Positions 20,303 through 32,122 of a DNA stretch of 64,000 nt are shown one piece after another (within the stretch, counting starts at the first letter, position 1; every line of letters begins with the position of its first letter). Under the pieces are notes generated by a model that was not told where the DNA came from, did no database searches, and worked only from the letters and a program-made list of their open reading frames with translations. Source of the DNA: Akanthomyces muscarius (Eukaryota > Ascomycota > Sordariomycetes > Hypocreales > Cordycipitaceae). The stretch lies in contig NC_079244.1 of assembly GCF_028009165.1 (NCBI RefSeq), positions 3,906,001 through 3,970,000 of the forward strand. Direction: 5' to 3'. The position numbers and the translations under genes are program-made.

Positions 20303-22532
20303 ATGAACCTGGTCGGAAGGGCAGCGCGAGCTTGGACTCGACAATGCCTGACTTCGCGCCCCAATGCAACCCGCAGACCAGACCTCGACCGAGACTGCGC
20401 GGCATGGGTACGGCGCTTTGCCTCGCAGACGAAACCTTCGCCAGCGCAGCTTGAGGCGCGCATGGCTGCCATTCCCATCGAGCGATATAGAAACTTCTGC
20501 ATAGTAGCGCATATCGACCACGGAAAAAGCACACTAAGCGACCGGCTGCTCGAGCACACCGGCACCATTTCGGCGAGCGATGCGAACAAGCAGATTCTAG
20601 TATGTTCATGTCGGTAGCTCACAGCAAAGGGGTGCTGTGTCCGGGCGAAGAGCTCACAACTGGCAGGATAAGCTCGATGTCGAACGAGAGCGCGGAATCA
20701 CAGTAAAGGCGCAAACATGTACGATGCTTTACAACTACAAGGGCGAGGATTACTTACTGCATCTGGTCGACACACCTGGCCACGTTGACTTCCGAGCCGA
20801 AGTTACGCGGTCCTATGGCAGCTGCGGCGGCGCAATATTGCTGGTAGACGCCAGCCAAGGTATCCAGGCACAGACGGTCTCGAACTTTCATTTGGCCTTT
20901 GCGCAGGGCCTGGCGTTGCTACCTGTAGTCAACAAGATCGATATGCCGTCCGCCGATGTTCCCTCCGTCTTGAAACAGATTGAAGACAGCTTCGAGCTGA
21001 ATCCCGAAGAAGCCGTCCTTGTCAGCGCAAAAACGGGCAAGGGCATAGAAAGAGTACTTCCAGCTGTCATCGAGAAGATGCCGCATCCGCTCGGCGATCG
21101 CAGTAAACCATTGAAGATGCTTCTGGTAGACTCTTGGTACGATAATTTTCGTGGCGTCGTTCTACTTGTGAGGATCTTTGATGGCACGATCCGGGCTGGG
21201 GACAACGTGGTGTCCCTCGGTACAGGCATGAAGTACACTGTCGGGCAAGTCGGCGTACAGTATCCTGACGCGATACCACAAAAGGTATTAAGCGCAGGAC
21301 AGGTTGGCTATGTTCACTTTAACCCTGGCATGAAACAAATCAAGGATGCCAAGCTTGGAGATACCTTCACGGTGGTTGGCAGCGAGGGTTCCGTTGATCC
21401 ATGCCCTGGCTTCGATGAGCCCAAGCCGATGGTTTTCGTTGCCGCCTTCCCTACCGATCAGGGAGACTACAGCAGGCTCGCAGACAGTATCAACCAATTA
21501 GTGCTCAACGACCGCAGTGTGACGTTCCAGAAGGATCACTCAGAAGCATTGGGAGCGGGCTGGCGTCTTGGGTTCCTAGGCAGCTTGCACTGCTCCGTCT
21601 TTCAGGATCGCCTGAAGCAGGAGCATGGTCGAAGTATCATCATCACAGAGCCTACCGTGCCAACCAAAATCATATGGAGCAATGGCAAGGAGGAGATTGT
21701 GCAGAACCCTGCCCTCTTCCCCGATACTTCTCATCCACATGTGAAGAACTCCCAGCTGCTGGAACCGTAAGTGTGCCACTACAGCCGGTCGCACATGCAG
21801 TACTGACCTTTGGCGTTGAACAGATTCGTCAAGGCGACAATAACGGTCCCTGAGGAGCATCTTGGACGAGTGATTGAGCTTTGCGAGGCAAACCGGGGAC
21901 AGCAGAAGAGTATTGAATTTTTCAACAAGGATCAAGTTATTCTCGTGTATGACATACCTACCGCTCAGCTGGTGGAAGATCTATTTGGAAAGCTGAAAGG
22001 GTCAAGGTACGTGCGTGCTTGCCTGCTTGCAACGATGGAGAATCTACTCACACCAATGAACAACAAACAGTAAAGGATATGCCACACTCGATTACGAGGA
22101 GACTGGTTGGCGAGAGAGCAAACTATCCAAAGTACAGCTACTTGTGAACAAGCAGCCCGTTGATGCTATCTGCAAGATTGTACACGCTTCCCAAGTCGAG
22201 CGTGTGGGTAGGCAGTGGGTCACGAAGTTCAAAGAACATGTTGACAGGCAAATGTTTGGTGAGTGAGCTCGTGAGAGAGTAGTTTCCCTATGCCGGCGAC
22301 TGACTTCAACCCCGGCGCAGAGGTCGTCATCCAGGCAATAGCGGGTAATAAAATTATTGCTCGTGAGACTATCAAACCGTTTCGCAAAGATGTGCTTGCA
22401 AAACTGCATGCCAGCGATATCAGCAGACGGCGAAAGCTACTGGAGAAACAGAAAGATGGTAGAAAGAGGCTGCGAGCCGTTGGCAATGTTATTATTGACC
22501 AGGCAGCTTTCCAGAACTTTCTGGCCAGGTAA
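20303..22532 (+). CDS. GUF1: Mitochondrial elongation factor 4 (LepA family GTPase)
   Basis: Ribosome-dependent GTPase acting on mitochondrial ribosomes. Exons 20303-20599, 20667-21766, 21824-22006, 22071-22258 and 22321-22532 join to 659 residues. An arginine-rich N-terminus without acids in its first 25 residues fits a mitochondrial presequence. G1 is AHIDHGKS at residues 69-76, G3 is DTPGHVDF, and G4 is NKIDMPSAD. LepA-specific features follow: domains II to IV and the C-terminal domain ending with [19 protein letters not shown] and the conserved lysine-rich block. All splice junctions preserve frame. Confidence 0.95.
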
Positions 22533-23374
22533 ACAAATATATCTAATATTTATGTGCAAACGTTGTATTATATCAGAGTGTAATTAGACATGTGCGGCGA
22601 AACACAATAAACGTATCTCGAGCCTTTTGGTGTCTATGTCTTTGGCTGTGATGTAATTGTGCGTGCCAAATTTATTTCTTTTTTGTCTTCGTATCCGTTT
22701 TCTTTTTTTCAATTGCTTATGTTATGCTCTTAAACGCTGCTGCCTTTCGCTGGAGCTAGTGACGATTGCCTTTTTTTTTTTTTTTTTCACGGTTGAACAT
22801 TGTCATGCGCACAAAAGCAAACTTCGCGCAACCAACTTCTTACAATCTTTCAAACCTGATCAGACTGCGTTTATTAATTCTTCACCTGGTGCTTCTGAGG
22901 TATATGTGATATAAGCGTTCTAGAACAAGTGTATCCGGGCGTGGCTTTTTTTTTTCTTATTATCTACGGCATGTCCCCTGTAACCATGAATCAGGTATAT
23001 AAGCACATATTCCCTGTCACCGAAATATTTCACGAATAGGCTCATTAGCGTGCAGCAAAACTCTCTTAGCGTTACTTCTTTAATACATCACAATCCGTTT
23101 ATTTTTGCCCCAAGTTTTTGTCTTGGCTGGGCCAAACTTATCACGATATTGGCATGCTGGCGTTACGTGCGTGAGCGCAGATAATCCTGTTCCCATGCCC
23201 GACTAGTCCTCCAATGTGGGGCGGGAAGCGATAGGAGCCCCCCGTTGGTTCTCCGTCGGTCAGATCGATCTGTCTCGATGCGCCTGTAGCGTTTGATTCC
23301 AGGCTTTCGCCGTACGCTTCACTACATGTGCTCTGGTCATCTTTCATTTCGGCTCCCGTGGTCGGCGCCGATGG
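22533..23374. other. Intergenic region downstream of GUF1
   Basis: Low-complexity T tracts (about 22770-22788 and 22949-22958) and no convincing gene. Confidence 0.5.
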
Positions 23375-23593
23375 TTAGTGGCCATCGTTATGCAAGTACT
23401 GCTCGAAGTGCCGCAATACTGGGTTTTCAGAAAGGTACATGACGCGACTGTATGGATACTTACCAGTCTGCAGGCATGTGAAGTATGTGGGGCGGAAATC
23501 GTAGCGGGGCCTTATTTTGTTCTTGGCGAGTGAGCGACAATACGCGGCACGACTGCAACTCGCACGAAACAGTTGGCTCCCGCCGTATCTCAT
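23375..23593 (-). CDS. Possible small spliced ORF, 57 residues, unknown
   Basis: Exon 23593-23464 begins MRYGGSQLFRASCSRAAYC. A 45-nt segment with GTAAGT donor and CCCAG acceptor follows, and 23418-23375 ends in LHNDGH and TAA. The product is basic with four cysteines and matches nothing I recognise. It would start only 73 bp from the divergent ceramidase gene. The good splice signals are the main support; it may equally be promoter DNA. Confidence 0.25.
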   Translation of the reverse strand: MRYGGSQLFRASCSRAAYCRSLAKNKIRPRYDFRPTYFTCLQTGKYPYSRVMYLSENPVLRHFEQYLHNDGH

Positions 23594-23666
23594 GTTTTGT
23601 TACGTGCTGCTTTCATGATTTTGATCCGGAAACTGCCTTCAGCTGCTGCCCGACTTTCTGTAAACG

Positions 23667-24958
23667 ATGGTGTCATCAGGCCCGTTCCAGGCGATCCGCT
23701 TCCCTTATCCTGAGCCATTGCAGGGCCGGGGCTTCTGGGGACAGCAGACGTCAACACTGAACTGGTGCGAAGAGGTGAACAAACTCGAAGAATGGTGCAA
23801 GTATGCACTTCTAACACTTTCCAGGACTATATCCTGACACACTACTGTGCGGAACTTTGTAATGTGAGTCCCTGTACGGCTGGCTATTGGAACTGCGACA
23901 CCGCTGATGCGCCAGACTTTGACGAACTTGGCTTTCTTATACCTAGGATTCAGAGGTATTCGAAGCTGCTTGCGCCAATCTCATGATAAAATCTTCTTAA
24001 TTGCGTACGGAGGCTATGTTCTCGTTGGCTTGGGATCCATTGCCTTTCATGCTTCCCTGAAATGTGAGGGCCAGCAGTACGGTGTCATCTTGCTCAGTCA
24101 CTCATTGGTAGCTTAACAGATCCGATGCAGCTGTGGGATGAGCTTTCCATGATATATACGACCTGTCTCATGATGTTTGCCAGCTTTTCCTATTCCCGCT
24201 CGGCCCTATTTTCCACTGTATTTGGTCTTGGCCTCCTTGGTCTCTCCGCATTCATCTCTGTAGGTGTTTTGCCTCCGCCTTGTGGCACGCTTTCTGATAG
24301 TTGTCGCAGATATACTATCATACAACCAAAGACCCGGAATTTCACCAGACGGCGTATGGTATACTCACTGCTATCGTTGTACTACATGGCATGTGGGTGA
24401 TGGAAGCTCGTTTGCGCCCAGCGCTCAGGTCCCGTCATTGCGATGACTGCAGTAGGACCATTCGAACCATGTGGGCAATGATTGCTGTTGGTCAGTCGCT
24501 GCAACGTCAAGGATCCTCCTGCGTTGCACTTGCTTACGCGATTTATAGGTCTTTCTGTGTTCTTGTGTGGATTCCTCGTCTGGAACTTGGACAACATATA
24601 TTGCAGCCAGATCCGCCGGTGGCGCCGCGAGATCGGTTTGCCGTGGGCTGTATTTCTGGAGGGTCATGGCTGGTGGCATCTATTGACTGGTCTTGGTATG
24701 GCGATTCTCGATCTCGCTCCCCTCCACAGTTCCATGCACTAACTTGCGCTACAGGGGGTATATATAACCCTGATCTCGTTCGTCATCGCACAGCTAACAT
24801 CAGTAGCATATTACTACATAGTTTGGGGTATATGGCTCCGTCGCTGTCTTGCTATGCGGGATATGGAGTATGAGCTTTACTGGCCGTCGGTATTCGCCTC
24901 CATACCGGAGGTCCGGCGTGCCAATGGCGGTACATGTGTGGACAAGAAGTTGCAATAA
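23667..24958 (+). CDS. YPC1: Alkaline (phyto)ceramidase
   Basis: Integral membrane hydrolase of the ER/Golgi that splits (phyto)ceramide into sphingoid base and fatty acid. Seven exons (23667-23774, 23825-23863, 23916-24063, 24120-24259, 24310-24490, 24549-24695, 24804-24958) give 305 residues. Seen: GFWGQQTSTLNWCEEDYILT near the N-terminus, SIAFHASLKYPMQLWDELSM with the catalytic-site His and Asp, several hydrophobic helices, and HGWWHLLTG with the paired metal-binding His. For the last intron I chose the acceptor CTAACATCAG at 24803, because it restores VAYYYIVWGIWLRR in frame; a nearer acceptor at 24760 gives the wrong frame. Yeast has two paralogues, YPC1 and YDC1, so the symbol is by family. 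Confidence 0.9.
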
Positions 24959-25283
24959 ATGCCCCTAGCGCGATAACAACATGTTCGACCAACACCGCTG
25001 TATTGCCCTCGCTGGCGGATGTTGGATGAGAAACGACGCCACCACAAAATCATGCGGACTAAAACGCATAAATTACCATAGACACAAGCACAGAAAAAGC
25101 GACAGCGCCTTGAAAGCATGCATTGCGTGGATCACCTGGAAAGACGTGATGTATTGATAGACTGTAGGGTAGCTAAGAGACGAATAGCTGCCCATGCCAA
25201 CCCCACATCTGTTCAAACAACGAGAGCTTCGTCACAACAAGTCTGTTTCTCCATCAGCTGCATCTGTTTTCCAACAAACGAAG
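24959..25283. other. Intergenic region before prefoldin subunit 1
   Basis: 3' flank of the ceramidase and promoter/leader of PFD1; no specific element recognised. Confidence 0.5.
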
Positions 25284-25746
25284 ATGTCGATATCAAACGA
25301 GGCTCTGCAGAAGGTATGGAAACCAATGCACAAACACAAACAGCACTGATGTGGGAAATAGCTCGCCCGCGAGATCGAGGTACAGGCTGCTTCCGCGCAG
25401 CAACAAATCGGCATCGCACGCACTCAAATAGCTGGCAAACAGAGAGAAGAGCGGCTGGTAAAGCTCACACTAAGCGAGCTTAGCGGCCTGCCGAACGAGA
25501 CTGTGGTATACGAAGGCGTAGGCAAGATGTCAGTACACCGCAATGATGTTGCGCCAGATTTCGCAACTTGCTGACTGGGCACACAGGTTTGCAGCCATAC
25601 CTGTCACGGATATGGCACAAAAACTAGAGGGCCAGACGAGAGACCTGGACAATGAAGTAGAAAAACTCAGGAAAAGACTAGTCTACCTGGAAACGACGCA
25701 CAAAAACAGCCGCGAACACATCGAGCAGATGCTACGAAAAGCCTGA
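25284..25746 (+). CDS. PFD1: Prefoldin subunit 1 (beta-type)
   Basis: Subunit of the hexameric cytosolic chaperone that hands nascent actin and tubulin to CCT. Exons 25284-25313, 25362-25528 and 25587-25746 join to 118 residues. The product reads MSISNEALQK, LAREIEVQAASAQQQIGIA, then KQREERLVKLTLSEL, the beta-hairpin region ETVVYEGVGKMFAAIP, and a second long coiled coil RLVYLETTHKNSREHIEQML. The Met of KMF is split by the second intron (AT|G). Two helices around a short hairpin core are the beta-class prefoldin layout. Confidence 0.93.
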
Positions 25747-26575
25747 CCGACGGCTTGACTCATTGCGACCGGTCGGAGAAACCAAGCGTCCTCACACAAC
25801 CTGTCGGTTCATATTGGCCGACATCGCAAGCGGCAATTACCGAGGAACGAGCAGATACGTACATAATTAGACGACAGACACGAAATAGAAGAGTATAAAG
25901 GCAGCTTCGTCGCCCATCGCCACTAGCTCATCCATTGCCATGCTCAGCACAGGACATAGTCCGCTACTGGGATTGGTTTTGCCAGCTTCCGCGGACTGCA
26001 ACTATTCCGAGAAGGTGTATGGCCCCTGCACATGGCAGAATGCCTGCACACGCTCTTCGCCTATGACAGCATCAAGCGCCACGATAGAGTTGACGATTTG
26101 GTCTGAAGTGTGCACTGCCAAGATCCCAAGTAAAACGGAACCCCTCCAACCGCTGACTGGCCTTTATTAAGTGGGATGGATGCATGGTGTGGCATTGGTG
26201 GCCGCAGCGGCAGCGGCCGCGTCCCACCGCGGCGTAGAAACTCTGCTACCAATCTCATATATTTGGAGCAAATTGCTACCTAAGCGCCGAGAAGAACCCC
26301 CTTCATTTTGTAATTCGCTTCAGGCTCGACGATGATCCCGACTCGGGAGACGACTAAATCAGCTGGTGCGGATTACGGTGGCGTGGATTACCAGCCCCCG
26401 CTTCAGCCGCTGAATGGTCAGCCCTATGCGACTCAAGTACTAAGGTATTTCTTCTAAAAACCCCCCCTCGCCCATTTCCTCAGCCTGGCTGGCCTGAACA
26501 TTGCAATAAGGTTCCCCAACCGCCGCACTCGCCGCACCGTTGTCTGTACATCCCTTCGCAGCAAACATATCCGAC
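25747..26575. other. Intergenic region between PFD1 and the coiled-coil gene
   Basis: 0.8 kb without a supported gene; contains a C-run at about 26461-26468 and the 5' leader of the next gene. Confidence 0.5.
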
Positions 26576-27734
26576 ATGAGCCACTACTCATACGACGAGG
26601 ATGACCTGGATGTCCACATCCGCCGCCGCCACTCGCCGGAGCCTGTGCGATATGTCAGCACGGCGCCGCGACAATACTACCCTCCGTCGTACCTTGTACC
26701 CGATCAGGGCATGCGCGTTGTTGCGCGCAGCCGCTCTCGTGAGCGAAACAGTCCACCGCAACCCGCTGGCCCAGTCATTATCCAGAACAAAATCTACAAT
26801 GACATGTCTTCTGACGATGAGTATGAGCCATCTCGGCGACGCCGACCTCGCCGTCGCAGCTCATACTCCCGCTCCCGCTCCCGCTCGCGAAGCCGATACA
26901 TGACCAAAGAGGACTGGCAGCTTGAACTGGACCGCCGTGAGATAGAGAGGCTTCGCATCGAACAAGCGAAGGAGAAAGAACATCGACGCGCCAGTAAGGA
27001 ACGTCAGGACGACGAGGAGCTACGCCGAGCCAAGGAGGAGCTGGACGTCATCAAGCGTCGAGAGGCGCAGGCTGAAGAAGAAAAACGTATCAAGCGCGAG
27101 ATAGAACTCAAGCGCCTGCGCGACGAGGAGCGCGCTGCCGCAGAGAAGGGCATTCGGGACAAGGAGGCCAAGGCTGCTGTTGAAAAGTATAAAAAGGAAG
27201 AGGCAGAGCGAAGGGAAAGGGAAGAGAGGGAAAAAAAGGCCGCCGACAAGGAATATCAGAGGCGTCTGCAGGAACAGCTTCTCTCTTCCGGACTGGATGA
27301 AGAGGCCATCAATGCCATCCTCAAGAAGCAAAAAGTTCCAGAAGCCAGGAATGAGCGTGCAACATACACTCGCATGCCGCGTAAGCATTTGTCCATTGAG
27401 ACGCTGAGAACATTCAAGGTCGAGTACGACCTTGATTCTGCTGTGAGTGCCCTGCCCTTTACAACTGCGAAGCGAAGACGCCGTAGGTAGAGACTGACAC
27501 AACATGCAGGACCCGGCTGGGTTTGTCATCATCAAGCGAACGGTTCCCGAGTGGGAGCAGGATCATTTCTGGAAGCACACGAAGTATATTCGCGAGAAGC
27601 GTCTAATTATCGAAGATAAGCGACACCACCATCGCCACAAGAGCGACATCGAGCTCGTTGTTCGCAAAAAGGAGCGCAAGAGGAGTAAGTCGCCTTCGCC
27701 GCTCATGATGTGGGTTGCAGGAGGTCGCCCATGA
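26576..27734 (+). CDS. Charged coiled-coil fungal protein, SR-rich, function unknown
   Basis: Exons 26576-27442 and 27510-27734 give 363 residues, starting MSHYSYDEDDLDVHIRRRHS. Seen: an RS/SR dipeptide run near residue 100 (SRSRSRSRSR), then a long Glu/Lys/Arg coiled coil (about 120-260), and a compact C-terminal block around the intron, ARNERATYTRMPRKHLSIETL to VPEWEQDHFWKHTKYIREKR, that I remember as conserved across filamentous fungi without a known function. The C-terminus is uncertain: a GTAAGT near 27685 could start another intron to TTGCAG or CTTACAG, changing the last residues. Confidence 0.75.
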
Positions 27735-27862
27735 TTCACGAGCTTACAGACTGTCATGGGAACCGTATCTGATGCTGCATTACGGCCGAACGATTATGAA
27801 TTGAAATTCCAAAGGCGAAAGTTCTAGTCTATTTGTTTTACCAAGTATAGCTGTTTTATATG

Positions 27863-28867
27863 TTACAATGATCCGTATCGCCGAATCAGTTCCTCGTACA
27901 GGGTCCAGGCCAAAGCGGAGCTGAGGGCCTTGCGTCCCATGCGTAATCCTAAGCCGCTCCATAGAGACCTGAAGCCATCCTCCGTAATCATCTTATACCA
28001 GGCCTGCCACATATTTCGATATCTTTGTGGCTGCAGCTGTATGCGCGTCTTTACTGCGTCAAATGGGTTTGACACCGCAGAGCATGCTGCTCCGGCCAGA
28101 ATCGCCGAGCCGAAGTTTATGGAGCTTGCCAAGGGAGTGCCCATAGCAGTCTTGGTATCCGAGTCTGAGCCACTTTTTGCAAGGGCTCCGAGTTGCGATT
28201 TCAACATCTCATAGAAGAGCACATAGAGACCGGCGTAAGGCGCATCGCGGATTGCTGTAGCGCCAAATCCGGAAAAGAAGCCGCGAAAGCCCTCCCGTCG
28301 TCGGATGTCCCTAACAGCACTGAAGAGAGATGGGTATGAGTACAGGTTGGATTCGAACCGTACTTTAATAACAGTCAGAGGCATGAGTACAAAGCCGGCA
28401 AAGGTTCGTGCCGCGGCCCCTGAGAACAGATTCGTCGTGTTCGAAAGCTTGGGCAATGCTGTAGAGCCAGTCATACCACCCTCGCCAGTCCTTGGCGCGT
28501 TTGCCCGAGATGCATACTGACGAATGGCATTGAGTGACGAAAAATATAGCGCAGAGCCAAATCCTGTGCGAAGGGCAGACGGAAGGGTGCCCCTCCATAA
28601 AGAGCGAAGCTGGTTAGGAGATCGACGTAGCTCTAGCCACGAGCTGTACAAAGACGCTTCACCGGACTGCTGCACTCTCGTTTTCAAAAGATCGAGAGGC
28701 TGTAGTATGATAGCAGTAGACATGCCCGAACCTAAGCCGAAAAGGAAATGGCGGCCTTGAATGTTATGTCAGGATGCATTCAAGCAGTGCAGGCGGGATA
28801 AAAGCTCGGGAGCCTTACTGGACTTGGAGGGCTTTGTCGCACCCACAACAATTGGTGTTTGGCTCAT
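27863..28867 (-). CDS. HEM25: Mitochondrial carrier, SLC25A38/Hem25 type
   Basis: Inner-membrane carrier; the family imports glycine for heme synthesis (the yeast protein is Hem25). Exon 28867-28819 ([16 protein letters not shown]) joins exon 28755-27863 across a 63-nt intron, giving 313 residues, usual for the family. Three carrier repeats are visible, with signature motifs [22 protein letters not shown] and [11 protein letters not shown], and glycine-rich even-numbered helices ([20 protein letters not shown]). The start at the upstream exon is chosen because it completes the first helix ([18 protein letters not shown]). Confidence 0.9.
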
Positions 28868-29047
28868 GATTAATTGTACTCAATATTCATCCTAAGCGCA
28901 ATTGGGTGCCCGAGAGTGACTGGACGATATTACGCGCAGTGTGGCGCGTTCATCGCGGCATGTAAATTGGGACACAAAGGGCAGTTATTATGGCAAACTG
29001 ACTTTGAATTTCAGCACTACATGCTGCAGACCCACAATTCCCTGGGC

Positions 29048-30295
29048 CTAGGCCGGCACACCCTTAGAAGGTACCTTGTAGTCTGCAATGACGGACTCCA
29101 GGCGACCAGCTAGTAATCGGTGCCGTTTGACAAGGTCAGGCCATTCAGTTACGCCAATGGAAGGGAGAAGCATGCCAAAATCGGCACCAAGCCTTCCCAA
29201 GCTGCCTGCACAATAGAGGACCTGCGTTAGAATGCTTTCCCGCGATGCTTGGTCTTTGACAACAGGCAGGTATATCCGTAATGTCTCTAGCAGCATGCCG
29301 ACAAGATGTACAGGGAAGGCCGATAGAATGGGAGGAATAGATCCCAAATTGTCTGCACTTGACCCAGTCATTGAAGTCGAACCTCCGCCCGCATTTTTCG
29401 AAATTGATATAAGGTTGAAGCTGTGTTCTCGGAATACCTCAATGAATCTCTTCAAGAAGCGCTCCGTTTGCTGGCCACCGGACCAAGACTGGCCCGCGCG
29501 ATGCTGGCGCATGCGTTCTTCATCCGCGAGGTCCCGCAGAGGTTTCAACGCCTCTAGAGTTCTGATGAGATTCGAGAATCGGCAGATCAGGAAGATGGCC
29601 GGCAAAGAATCCTCTGCAGGCATATCTGGGACTAGCTCAGGAACAATTCGCTTCAGCCATCCCGTAGTGCGTAGCGCTGCCGCGAGTTTTAGGTTGGGAG
29701 CTGTCAATGAGTTAATCAAGTCAATGGCGAGCTGGCGAATTGCACCATCGGCCTGTGACATGACAGACCTCACAAGTTCTGAATCTGTATAAAGGGACGA
29801 AAGCCGTCGGATATGACCGTACAGATCCAGACTTGTAGAGTATCCAAGAGGACTGGCGTTAACAGCCGAAAGTATAAGGGCGGGCAGTTCGAGAAGATCG
29901 ACAATACGCTCCGAATTTTCAAGAAGATGCAGTGCCTCTTTTCGTTGAGCCAAGATCTGACTACCGCCAGATTTGCTGAGTGATGTAGAAAAGCGTTCGG
30001 CTTCGGCGTCGAGTCGTGGCACAGCCACGGAGAGCTCACGTAACTTCAAGTTGAGGTCGAGTATTGTTTCTGGCAGAGAGGCATGTCCGATTGCTGACTC
30101 AACCATGGATTTGTGAGATCGTTTTGACAGCGCCTGTATAGAACGCAGCATTGACTGTGAGCTCTGAGTGAGGTTTTGAGGCTCGGACGAGAGCACCGAC
30201 TCAAGAGAGAGATCCGCAAGATACTCTAGGTACTCCATGTCTCCGGCCTCGGACGCCACATCAAGGCCGAGTAAGTCTCTGAGTGCCTCAGTCAT
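29048..30295 (-). CDS. COG8: Conserved oligomeric Golgi complex subunit 8
   Basis: Vesicle-tethering subunit of the COG complex, lobe B, retrograde Golgi traffic. Single exon of 415 residues from the ATG at 30295; a longer frame uses non-ATG codons. Seen: EYLEYLADLSLESVL near the start, a long helical region with LRELSVAVPRLDAEAERF, LLELPALILSAVNASPLGYS, and RFLKRFIEVFREHSFNLISI, all typical of Cog8/Dor1. No intron needed. Divergent from a small ORF whose ATG is 66 bp away. Confidence 0.88.
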   Translation of the reverse strand: MTEALRDLLGLDVASEAGDMEYLEYLADLSLESVLSSEPQNLTQSSQSMLRSIQALSKRSHKSMVESAIGHASLPETILDLNLKLRELSVAVPRLDAEAERFSTSLSKSGGSQILAQRKEALHLLENSERIVDLLELPALILSAVNASPLGYSTSLDLYGHIRRLSSLYTDSELVRSVMSQADGAIRQLAIDLINSLTAPNLKLAAALRTTGWLKRIVPELVPDMPAEDSLPAIFLICRFSNLIRTLEALKPLRDLADEERMRQHRAGQSWSGGQQTERFLKRFIEVFREHSFNLISISKNAGGGSTSMTGSSADNLGSIPPILSAFPVHLVGMLLETLRIYLPVVKDQASRESILTQVLYCAGSLGRLGADFGMLLPSIGVTEWPDLVKRHRLLAGRLESVIADYKVPSKGVPA

Positions 30296-30360
30296 GGCAC
30301 AGGCTGTGTAATGCGGTGAGTCGTACCGTTTGAGTGTGAGAGCTTGAAGTTCCAACAGGG

Positions 30361-30567
30361 ATGCAGCCAGACGCTGAGGCAGCTAGCTGGCGCGACGACA
30401 GCGACTACGTGACCCCACCAAGCTCAGGAGGAAAGCAGCAGCATGAAGCCCCACCACCGGCGCGCCGCCTGATGAATTGGCGCTCCTTTGTACGAATAAG
30501 CTTACAATTCACCATGCTGATGTACAGTTTCGGATTCGTTTTCATAGTGCAGAGATTACAATTGTGA
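30361..30567 (+). CDS. Small ORF, possible membrane microprotein, unknown
   Basis: 68 residues if unspliced: a polar N-terminus (about 40 residues, with APPPARRL) followed by MNWRSFVRISL and a hydrophobic stretch LMYSFGFVFIV near the C-terminus. A GTACGA at 30490 with candidate acceptors downstream would give other C-termini, and the frame after them stays open for up to 50 codons. Its divergent position 66 bp from COG8 supports a promoter here. No family recognised. Confidence 0.35.
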   Translation: MQPDAEAASWRDDSDYVTPPSSGGKQQHEAPPPARRLMNWRSFVRISLQFTMLMYSFGFVFIVQRLQL

Positions 30568-31081
30568 CTAATCATGATATTGTACGGGGGAGCTATGTCC
30601 CCAATGCCGAAGCACGTATGTTTCACCTTACCATATTTCTACATGGGCCAAGCCGAACGATTCATCCCTCATCGTGATAACTGATTAGTGTAAATAGGAC
30701 ACAGCATCCACCTGATCATGGCAGTAATTAGAGAAGGGGCTCTGAAAATCTCCTGATGAGGTCTTGTGCACACAGTGAAAGAAGTATTCATGCTCGAAGC
30801 GTGGCAGCTGATGATATTTAGATGCCTGCCCTCCCCACGTGAGGACCCCCCCCAACATTTCTTGGAAGCCCACCACCTCGGCCCATCAATTTTCGGCTGC
30901 CTGCCACACTCGCTGCCCAGGTAGGTAGCGCTTGCTCACCACTACAAGTCGCAGTCTGTCCGCAGCTGCACGCCGTTATTATATCTAGCTTGTTTCCGCC
31001 TAGCCAGGAAGTGCATCCTCTTCATCGAATACATAACTTTAGACGCGGAGTCACGAAGAAGGGCGAGCATCTGCGGACAAG
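30568..31081. other. Intergenic region before the TLC-domain gene
   Basis: Contains the possible downstream exon of the small ORF at 30361 and the promoter of the next gene. One GGTAGGTAG word lies at about 30921. Nothing else recognised. Confidence 0.5.
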
Positions 31082-32122
31082 ATGAAGGACCCCTTTTTCC
31101 TGCAGCCCATTCCATGGCTCTCGGATTTGGTTCGTCCCCTGTCTCGTCGTCTTGGCTTGGTAACACTACCGCTTCACATCCATGAGGTGGTATTTGCCGC
31201 CCTGCTCTACTCTGTCATTTTCTATCCTTTGTCGCCAATCCTTTCACGGCTCATCGCTCCGAAGCACTACTCCAAGCTTTCCCGCAATAAAAGGCTCAAC
31301 TGGCATGCTCATGTTGTCTCCATGGTCCAGAGCGTCTTCATCAATGGACTCGCTTTGTGGATCAAGTGGGTAGATAAGGAACGCAGCACCATGGACAGAG
31401 AAGGTCGTATCTGGGGATATTCTGGAGCGCCAGCTTTGCTTCAGTCTATGGCTGTCGGTTATTTCGTTTGGGATTTTTTCGTCACTGCCATGAACCTGGA
31501 TGTCTTCGGCATTGGCACCTTGGCTCATGCCATTTCCGCATTGACCGTCTTCAGCCTGGGATTCGTACGCTTCTACTCCAATAGTACTTTTCACCCCATA
31601 AATCACTGACTATTCTGACAGAAACCATTTGTCAATTATTATGGATGCAACTTTATACTCTACGAGCTCTCCACGCCTTTCCTGAACATCCATTGGTTCC
31701 TGGATAAGGTCAACATGACAGGATCCAGCCTTCAACTCTACAACGGCTTTGCGCTCCTGTTTACGTTCTTCTCATGCCGCCTTGTCTATGGACCTTACCA
31801 AACCTACAGGGTTTTCAGCGACATCTATGCTCTCAGTGGCAAGAATCCGTCTTCGCCAGGCAAAGGTGTACTTGCTTACGTCACGTCACAAACCTATATT
31901 CCAAAGTGGCTTGCATTTGCATACGTCGCCAGTAATGCAACACTTACTTTTTTGAACTTCTACTGGTTCTACATGATGGTCCATGCTGTTCGAAAGAGGT
32001 TTGTTGAGTCTCCTAGAGAGGAAGACGGGAAGAAAGAGCTTGTTGCCGAAGTCGAAACCGACCTGCCTGCTACTGCATCTGGAGTATTGGCACAGGCCAA
32101 AGTCCGTTCTCGTCGTGCCTAG
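31082..32122 (+). CDS. TLC-domain membrane protein (TRAM/LAG1/CLN8 family)
   Basis: Exons 31082-31564 and 31622-32122 (57-nt intron) give 327 residues. Several hydrophobic segments and the TLC pattern are visible: RLNWHAHVVSMVQSVFINGL with a His in the first core helix, GYFVWDFFVTA, GFKPFVNYYGCNFILYELSTP across the splice, and LNFYWFYMMVHAVRKRF near the end. This resembles the TMEM56-like (TLCD) branch, not ceramide synthase, since the longer Lag1 motif is not seen. Likely ER or plasma membrane lipid-related; the substrate is unknown. Confidence 0.85.

Noticed and set aside
24310..24873. Alternative ceramidase C-terminus from the frame at 24301-24873
   Set aside because: It reads through two introns and lacks the VAYYYIVWGIWL block; the spliced version restores it.
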